Shown here one piece after another: positions 56,698 through 64,000 of a stretch of 64,000 nt of DNA (position 1 is its first letter; every line of letters starts with the position of its first letter). Origin of the DNA: an uncultured Altererythrobacter sp. (lineage in GTDB: Bacteria; Pseudomonadota; Alphaproteobacteria; Sphingomonadales; Sphingomonadaceae); assembly GCA_947492235.1 (NCBI GenBank), contig CANLLZ010000001.1:1426001-1490000 (forward strand). Reading direction: 5' to 3'. Made by a program: the position numbers and the translations under genes. The notes under the pieces were generated by a model. It was not told where the DNA came from. It did no database searches and saw only the letters and a list, made by a program, of their open reading frames with translations.

Positions 56698-57534
56698 TTA
56701 CCTCTTCTTCTTGGCGTGGCGCGAACGGATAATGTACTTATCCGTCTGCTTGTTCTTGCGGGTGCGCGCACCCTTGGTGGGCTTACCCCACGGCGTAACG
56801 GGGTGGCGACCACCCGATGTCCGGCCTTCACCACCACCATGCGGGTGATCGACCGGGTTCTTTGCCACACCGCGCGTCAGGGGCTTGCGGCCCTTCCAGC
56901 GGGTACGACCGGCCTTGCCGAAGTTCTGGTTCTGGTTGTCGGGGTTCGAAACCGCGCCAACCGTGCCCATGCAATCGGCCCGCAGGTAACGCTGCTCGCC
57001 GCTGTTCAGACGAACAATGACCATCCCGCGGTCACGGCCGACCAGCTGCACATAGGTACCGGCGGAGCGGGCAATCTGACCGCCCTTCCCCGGCTTCATT
57101 TCCACGTTGTGGCAAATGGTGCCGACCGGCATCTGGCCCAGAAGCATGGCGTTACCAGGCTTCGTATCGACCTTCTCGCCAGCGATAACCTTGTCACCGA
57201 CAGCCAGACGCTGCGGGGCAACAATGTAGTTCACTTCGCCATCGTCATACTTGATCAGCGCGATGAAGGCGGTGCGGTTGGGATCGTATTCGATCCGCTC
57301 GACCGTGCCTTCGACATCCCACTTACGGCGCTTGAAGTCGATGAAGCGGTACTTCTGCTTGTGACCGCCACCGATGCCGCGCGACGTGACGTGGCCTTTG
57401 TTGTTCCTGCCACCCGTCTTGCGCTTGCCTTCCGTGAGCGACTTGACCGGCTTGCCTTTAAACAGGCCGGACTTGTCGACAAGGATAAGGCCGCGCCGGG
57501 CGGGACTTGTCGGTTTATAATTTTTGAGTGCCAT
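56698..57534 (-). CDS. rplB: 50S ribosomal protein L2
   Basis: A 278-residue protein: [16 protein letters not shown] at the start, [37 protein letters not shown], and the conserved end [29 protein letters not shown]. Needed for subunit joining and peptidyl transfer. Confidence 0.98.
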   Translation of the reverse strand: MALKNYKPTSPARRGLILVDKSGLFKGKPVKSLTEGKRKTGGRNNKGHVTSRGIGGGHKQKYRFIDFKRRKWDVEGTVERIEYDPNRTAFIALIKYDDGEVNYIVAPQRLAVGDKVIAGEKVDTKPGNAMLLGQMPVGTICHNVEMKPGKGGQIARSAGTYVQLVGRDRGMVIVRLNSGEQRYLRADCMGTVGAVSNPDNQNQNFGKAGRTRWKGRKPLTRGVAKNPVDHPHGGGEGRTSGGRHPVTPWGKPTKGARTRKNKQTDKYIIRSRHAKKKR

Positions 57535-57556
57535 GTTTCGTTCCTGTCCCTTGGCC

Positions 57557-57865
57557 TCAGACGCCGCTGGTGACGTCGATGGAATCGCCGTCTGCCAGAG
57601 TGACGATCGCTTTCTTCATGTCGGTCCGCTTGTAAGGGCGGCCCTTCCAACGCTTCGTCTTGCCCTTCTGGACCAACGTGTTCACGTTGGTGACCTTCAC
57701 ACCAAAGAGAGCTTCGACAGCCTCCTTGATCTGCGGCTTGGTTGCATCGCCGGCGACCTTGAAGATCACACCATTGTGCTCGGACAGCAGCGTGGACTTC
57801 TCGGTGATGTGCGGAGCAACCACGACGTCGTAGTGATTTGCTTTTGCTTGCGGGGCCTTAGCCAT
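57557..57865 (-). CDS. rplW: 50S ribosomal protein L23
   Basis: A 102-residue protein: [54 protein letters not shown]. Docking site for trigger factor and SRP at the exit tunnel. Overlaps the rplD end by 8 bases. Confidence 0.98.
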   Translation of the reverse strand: MAKAPQAKANHYDVVVAPHITEKSTLLSEHNGVIFKVAGDATKPQIKEAVEALFGVKVTNVNTLVQKGKTKRWKGRPYKRTDMKKAIVTLADGDSIDVTSGV

Positions 57866-58481
57866 TGAACCGTGCCTCCAGCTTTGCGACCGCGTCCTTG
57901 GTCAGGACCAGCGTGTCGTGCTTCAGGATGTCATAGACATTGGCGCCCATGGCCGGCAGCACATTGATGCCCGGCAGGTTGCCAGCGGCCTTGGAGAAGC
58001 CGTCATTGACGCTTTCGCCATCGATGAAGAGGACCTTGCCACCCAGGCCTGCCTTCTCGAAGTGACCCTTGAGCGCCTTCGTCTTGGCATCCTTCAGTTC
58101 CAGCGTGTCGACGACCACGAGGCCCTCTTTCGCCTTGCTCGACAGCGCCATCTTCAGACCCAGCGCGCGAACCTTCTTGTTCAGCTGCTGGTTGAAATCA
58201 CGCTTGCGGGCACCGTGCGCCTTACCACCACCGATAAAGATCGGGGCGCCGCGGTCACCGTGACGAGCCCGGCCGCCACCCTTCTGGGCACCGAACTTGG
58301 CACCGGTACGGGCTACATCCGAACGCTCACGCGTCGGGCGGGCCGTTCCACGGCGGTTTTCCAGCTGCCACGTTACCACGCGGTGCAGGATGTCTGCGCG
58401 CGGCTCGACGCCGAAGACGGCATCGTTCAATTCGATGTCGCCGGACGCCTTACCGTCTAGTTTCTGGACCTTGACCTTCAC
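57858..58481 (-). CDS. rplD: 50S ribosomal protein L4
   Basis: A 207-residue protein: [78 protein letters not shown] with the long basic tunnel loop. In enterobacteria L4 represses the S10 operon through the leader; the hairpin at 59909-59962 before rpsJ could act in a similar way here, which is not shown. Confidence 0.98.
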   Translation of the reverse strand: MKVKVQKLDGKASGDIELNDAVFGVEPRADILHRVVTWQLENRRGTARPTRERSDVARTGAKFGAQKGGGRARHGDRGAPIFIGGGKAHGARKRDFNQQLNKKVRALGLKMALSSKAKEGLVVVDTLELKDAKTKALKGHFEKAGLGGKVLFIDGESVNDGFSKAAGNLPGINVLPAMGANVYDILKHDTLVLTKDAVAKLEARFNG

Positions 58482-58483
58482 GA

Positions 58484-59362
58484 TCAGGACTCCTTGCTAT
58501 CGGCTTCGGGAACGTCGGTATCCGGCGTTTCTTCAGCGTTCTGTTTGGTGACTGCGCTTTCCGCACCGGCATCCTGCTCTTCCAGCAGCTTCGCCTGCGT
58601 TTCCGCGTCGACTGCGGTGCCGACTTCCTGCTCGGCTGCGCTTTCGATCAGGCCGGGATCGGCTTCTTCCGAAGCAAACTCTTCCTGGTTGCGATACATC
58701 ACGCCGGGGAACGGCAGATCGTCATGCTTCACCTTCACGGCGTCGCGAACCATCATCCAGCCATTCTTCGCGCCCGGAACAGAGCCGCGCACGAACAGCA
58801 GACCACGCTCGGCATCCGTACGGACAATCTCGAGGTTCTGCTGGGTGCGCTGACGGCCGCCCATGTGGCCGGCCATCTTCTTGCCCTTGAACACGCGGCC
58901 CGGATCCTGGCGGTTACCCGTCGAACCGTGCGAACGGTGAGAGATCGACACACCGTGCGTCGCGCGAAGACCACCGAAGCCCCAGCGCTTCATGGCACCG
59001 GCAAAGCCCTTACCCTGCGTATGGCCCGTCACGTCGACCTTCTGGCCGGCAACGAAGTGATCCGCACTGATCCGCGCACCGACGGGCAGCAGCCCCTCGT
59101 CGCTATCAAGGCGGAATTCGGCGACCTTCATCTTGAGGCCGACCTCTGCCTTGCCGAACGCTTCGCGCTGCGGCTTGGCGACATTTTTCGATTTCGCTTC
59201 ACCCGCGCCGACCTGCAGTGCGGAATAGCCGTCGCGTTCGGCTGTGCGATGTGCGGTGACCTGGCAATCCTCCAGAGCAAGAACGGTCACAGGTACGTGC
59301 CGTCCGTCCTCCTGGAAGAGGCGGGTCATCCCGACTTTCTTAGCGAGTACGCCTGTGCGCAT
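58484..59362 (-). CDS. rplC: 50S ribosomal protein L3 with acidic C-terminal extension
   Basis: A 292-residue L3; the usual length is about 210-240. Start at 59362 ([32 protein letters not shown]). The conserved [55 protein letters not shown] and [21 protein letters not shown] lie before residue 220. The last 70 residues are Glu/Ala/Asp-rich ([20 protein letters not shown] to PEADSKES). First part of the S10 operon after rpsJ. Confidence 0.97.
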   Translation of the reverse strand: MRTGVLAKKVGMTRLFQEDGRHVPVTVLALEDCQVTAHRTAERDGYSALQVGAGEAKSKNVAKPQREAFGKAEVGLKMKVAEFRLDSDEGLLPVGARISADHFVAGQKVDVTGHTQGKGFAGAMKRWGFGGLRATHGVSISHRSHGSTGNRQDPGRVFKGKKMAGHMGGRQRTQQNLEIVRTDAERGLLFVRGSVPGAKNGWMMVRDAVKVKHDDLPFPGVMYRNQEEFASEEADPGLIESAAEQEVGTAVDAETQAKLLEEQDAGAESAVTKQNAEETPDTDVPEADSKES

Positions 59363-59550
59363 CGGTACTAAACTCCTCAACAGAGGCACCCCGACCATTC
59401 GAGGTGCTTGCCAACCCTGATTTTCATGCATTGCCCCGTCCGGGCTGAGTGCTCGCGCGGCACGAGGCCGGTTGAGCGAGACGGGGAACGCAGCCCGGAG
59501 CGACGCTCCGGCGGTATTCCTATGTCTGCGGCCCGTTAGGGCCAGTCGGA

Positions 59551-59862
59551 TCAAGCAAGCTTGATCTCAACATTCACACCAGCGGCCAGATCGAGCTTCA
59601 TCAGCGCATCGACCGTCTGGGCGTTGGGCTGCACGATGTCGAGCAACCGCTTGTAGGTGCGCACCTCGAACTGCTCGCGCGACTTTTTGTCGATATGCGG
59701 GCCGCGGTTCACGGTGAACTTCTCGATACGCGTCGGCATGGGAATGGGGCCGCGAATAAGCGCGCCGGTCCGGCGGGCCGTTTCTGCAATCTCACCAGTA
59801 GCCTGGTCGAGAACGCGATGGTCAAACGCCTTAAGGCGAATACGAATATTCTGAGCTTCCAT
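59551..59862 (-). CDS. rpsJ: 30S ribosomal protein S10
   Basis: A 103-residue protein: [76 protein letters not shown]. Also known to act with NusB in antitermination. First gene of the S10 operon here, with a terminator-like hairpin just upstream; 188 bases separate it from rplC. Confidence 0.98.
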   Translation of the reverse strand: MEAQNIRIRLKAFDHRVLDQATGEIAETARRTGALIRGPIPMPTRIEKFTVNRGPHIDKKSREQFEVRTYKRLLDIVQPNAQTVDALMKLDLAAGVNVEIKLA

Positions 59863-59908
59863 TACCTACACCGATGCGAAAGAGCCAAGCGAGCAATCTC
59901 TTACCCGC

Positions 59909-59964
59909 AAAAAAAGAAAGGCCCGCCTCGCTGTTTCCCGGTTTCCCGGAACGGGCGGCCTTGC
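59909..59964 (-). terminator. Hairpin with T-run in the rpsJ leader (possible attenuator)
   Basis: On the minus strand AAGGCCGCCCG pairs with CGGGCCTT-type sequence with a bulge, enclosing TTCCGGGAAACCGGGAAA repeats, and is followed by TTTCTTTTTTTGC. It ends about 47 bases before the rpsJ ATG. It follows a first terminator at 60111-60151, so it would act on S10-operon leader transcripts. Confidence 0.65.
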
Positions 59965-60110
59965 AAAAATTTCATGTGAACAGGACGAATCCCGCTCTGT
60001 GTGGGGCGCTTATACGGCGCGGTTGGGAATCTGGCAACCCCCGATCTCCGCCGATTTTACACTTGCTGCGGGGCCACCCTGCGAGGCGTGCTCACAAGGC
60101 GTCGGCCCGC

Positions 60111-60151
60111 AAAAAAAAGGGGCCCGGCCTTCCCGAGGGAGGACCGAGCCC
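60111..60151 (-). terminator. Terminator after tuf
   Basis: On the minus strand GGGCTCGG pairs with CCGGGCCC (one G-U pair), enclosing a CCT/AGG-closed loop, and is followed by eight T. It ends transcription about 35-75 bases after the tuf stop. Confidence 0.85.
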
Positions 60152-60186
60152 GCTTTTGTCGCCTGCGCCCTAGGGCGCGCTGGCGT

Positions 60187-61362
60187 TTAGGCCTTGATCT
60201 TGCCGACCACGCCCGAGCCGACCGTACGGCCGCCTTCGCGGATTGCGAAGCGCAGACCCTGGTCCATGGCGATCGGAGCGATCAGCTTGACGTCGATCGT
60301 CACGTTGTCGCCCGGCATCACCATCTCGGTGCCTTCGGGAAGGATCACTTCACCGGTGACGTCCGTGGTGCGGAAGTAGAACTGCGGACGGTAGTTGGCG
60401 AAGAACGGCGTGTGACGGCCGCCTTCGTCCTTCGACAGAACGTAGACTTCTGCGCTGAATTCCGTGTGCGGGTTAACCGAACCGGGCTTCGCGAGAACCT
60501 GACCACGCTCGACGTCTTCACGGCCAACGCCGCGAACCAGTGCGCCGATGTTGTCGCCGGCTTCACCGCGGTCGAGCAGCTTGCGGAACATTTCCACGCC
60601 GGTCACCGTCGTCTTGCCGGTTTCCTTGATGCCAACGATTTCGACTTCGTCGCCAACGTTCACAACGCCGGTTTCGACACGGCCGGTCACAACCGTACCA
60701 CGACCCGAAATCGAGAACACGTCTTCGATCGGCATCAGGAAGTCCTGATCGACCGGACGCTCGGGCTGAGGGATGTAGCTGTCGACAGCGTCCATCAGTT
60801 CCTTGATCGACTTTTCGCCGATTTCTTCGTCACGGCCTTCAAGAGCGGCCAGAGCCGAACCCTTGATGATCGGAATGTTGTCGCCGTCAAAGTCGTAGTC
60901 GCTCAGCAGTTCACGAACTTCCAGCTCAACCAGTTCGAGCAGTTCTTCGTCGTCGACCTGGTCGACCTTGTTGAGGTAAACGACCAGAGCCGGCACGCCG
61001 ACCTGACGGGCAAGCAGGATGTGCTCGCGGGTCTGCGGCATCGGGCCGTCAGCAGCGTTCACAACCAGAATAGCGCCGTCCATCTGGGCAGCACCGGTGA
61101 TCATGTTCTTCACGTAGTCAGCGTGGCCCGGGCAATCGACGTGCGCGTAGTGACGTGCATCGGTCTCATACTCGACGTGTGCGGTCGAGATGGTGATCCC
61201 GCGCTCACGCTCTTCGGGAGCCTTGTCGATGTTTGCGAAATCGACAGCCGAACCCATAACCTTGGTAATCGCCGCGGTCAGCGTGGTCTTACCATGGTCA
61301 ACGTGACCGATGGTGCCAACGTTGCAGTGCGGCTTGTTCCGCTCGAATTTTTCCTTCGCCAT
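60187..61362 (-). CDS. tuf: Elongation factor Tu
   Basis: A 391-residue GTPase that brings aminoacyl-tRNA to the ribosome. G1 [15 protein letters not shown] near 19, switch [13 protein letters not shown]3 [13 protein letters not shown] near 80, G4 [10 protein letters not shown] near 135, G5 GSALAALEG near 173. Domains 2 and 3 are complete, and the C-terminal [14 protein letters not shown] is intact. Follows fusA by 90 bases. Confidence 0.98.
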   Translation of the reverse strand: MAKEKFERNKPHCNVGTIGHVDHGKTTLTAAITKVMGSAVDFANIDKAPEERERGITISTAHVEYETDARHYAHVDCPGHADYVKNMITGAAQMDGAILVVNAADGPMPQTREHILLARQVGVPALVVYLNKVDQVDDEELLELVELEVRELLSDYDFDGDNIPIIKGSALAALEGRDEEIGEKSIKELMDAVDSYIPQPERPVDQDFLMPIEDVFSISGRGTVVTGRVETGVVNVGDEVEIVGIKETGKTTVTGVEMFRKLLDRGEAGDNIGALVRGVGREDVERGQVLAKPGSVNPHTEFSAEVYVLSKDEGGRHTPFFANYRPQFYFRTTDVTGEVILPEGTEMVMPGDNVTIDVKLIAPIAMDQGLRFAIREGGRTVGSGVVGKIKA

Positions 61363-61452
61363 TTTCTCAATACCTTTGTCTTGAAAGAGTGTTCTGTGGG
61401 AGAATGGGCGGCTCCCGAAATTCAGGCGCCGCCCCTAGCTGTGTTGCCCGCC

Positions 61453-63585
<2,133 letters not shown>

Positions 63586-63705
63586 AATCTTTATCCTCGG
63601 GTCGATTGGGGAGCGACGCCCTCGCGGCGCTCGGCTCCCCATATAGTTAGTTTTGAGACAGCTTGAAGTGCACCGGCATTCGCCCCGCCCCGCAAGCAGC
63701 GCGCC

Positions 63706-64000
<295 letters not shown>

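Overview
The window is a high-GC stretch of an alphaproteobacterial chromosome, most likely a sphingomonad of the Erythrobacteraceae type. This is inferred from codon and base composition, the S10/spc/alpha ribosomal gene order, a GTTC-N7-GTTC LexA box before uvrA, sphingomonad-style GTCATCCCGG palindromic repeats, and several typical proteins (RlpA-like, SleB-like cell wall hydrolase, TRIC channel, S9 and M3 peptidases). I saw no tRNA, rRNA, CRISPR array, prophage or intact insertion sequence.

Layout. 1-5.2 kb: 3' part of a cyclopropane fatty acid synthase gene, a small secreted protein, argG, an 885-nt gene-free interval that looks like a structured RNA locus, rlpA, and a small lipoprotein. 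5.3-8.05 kb: an accessory patch, AT-rich from about 6.0 to 7.8 kb. It holds a GIY-YIG protein, a divergent pair (unknown gene and HTH regulator) with inverted-repeat operators, a YqcI/YcgG (GntA-like) protein, and then a diverged orphan copy of the last 65 codons of uvrA joined through a REP palindrome to the 3' end of the intact uvrA. 8-15.9 kb: uvrA with a LexA box, an unknown lipoprotein, a chromosomal GH24 lysozyme-like protein lacking two of three catalytic residues, and an M3 oligopeptidase. 15.9-20.8 kb: a vitamin B12 uptake operon read leftward (cobalamin riboswitch, btuB, btuF, btuC, btuD), with a REP pair lying across the 5' end of btuF.

21-24.7 kb: cell wall hydrolase, a small unknown protein and a membrane GGDEF/EAL protein. 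25-33 kb: the TCA operon mdh, small ORF, sucD, sucA, sucB, small lipoprotein, lpd. Two small lower-GC genes interrupt it, and sucC is not in the window. 33-38 kb: an epimerase-like protein, membrane protein, VOC protein, amidase, PepSY protein and TRIC channel in close-packed order. 38-43.4 kb (leftward): two related Tyr/Arg-rich secreted proteins, a prolyl oligopeptidase and a beta-lactamase-fold hydrolase.

43.4-64 kb (leftward): the translation cluster, in transcription order rpsG (cut by the window edge), fusA, tuf, then rpsJ-rplCDWB-rpsS-rplV-rpsC-rplP-rpmC-rpsQ, rplNXE-rpsNH-rplFR-rpsE-rpmD, an extra small gene, rplO, secY, adk, a START-like secreted protein, rpsM, rpsK, rpoA, rplQ. Several ribosomal proteins carry low-complexity extensions (S5 at the N-terminus, L3 and S17 at the C-terminus). 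Large hairpins lie between rpoA and rplQ and just before rpsJ.

The strongest candidates for something undescribed are the structured RNA-like interval at 3.4-4.0 kb, the uvrA tail remnant beside the accessory patch, the REP-derived start of btuF, and the extra genes inside the TCA and ribosomal operons.
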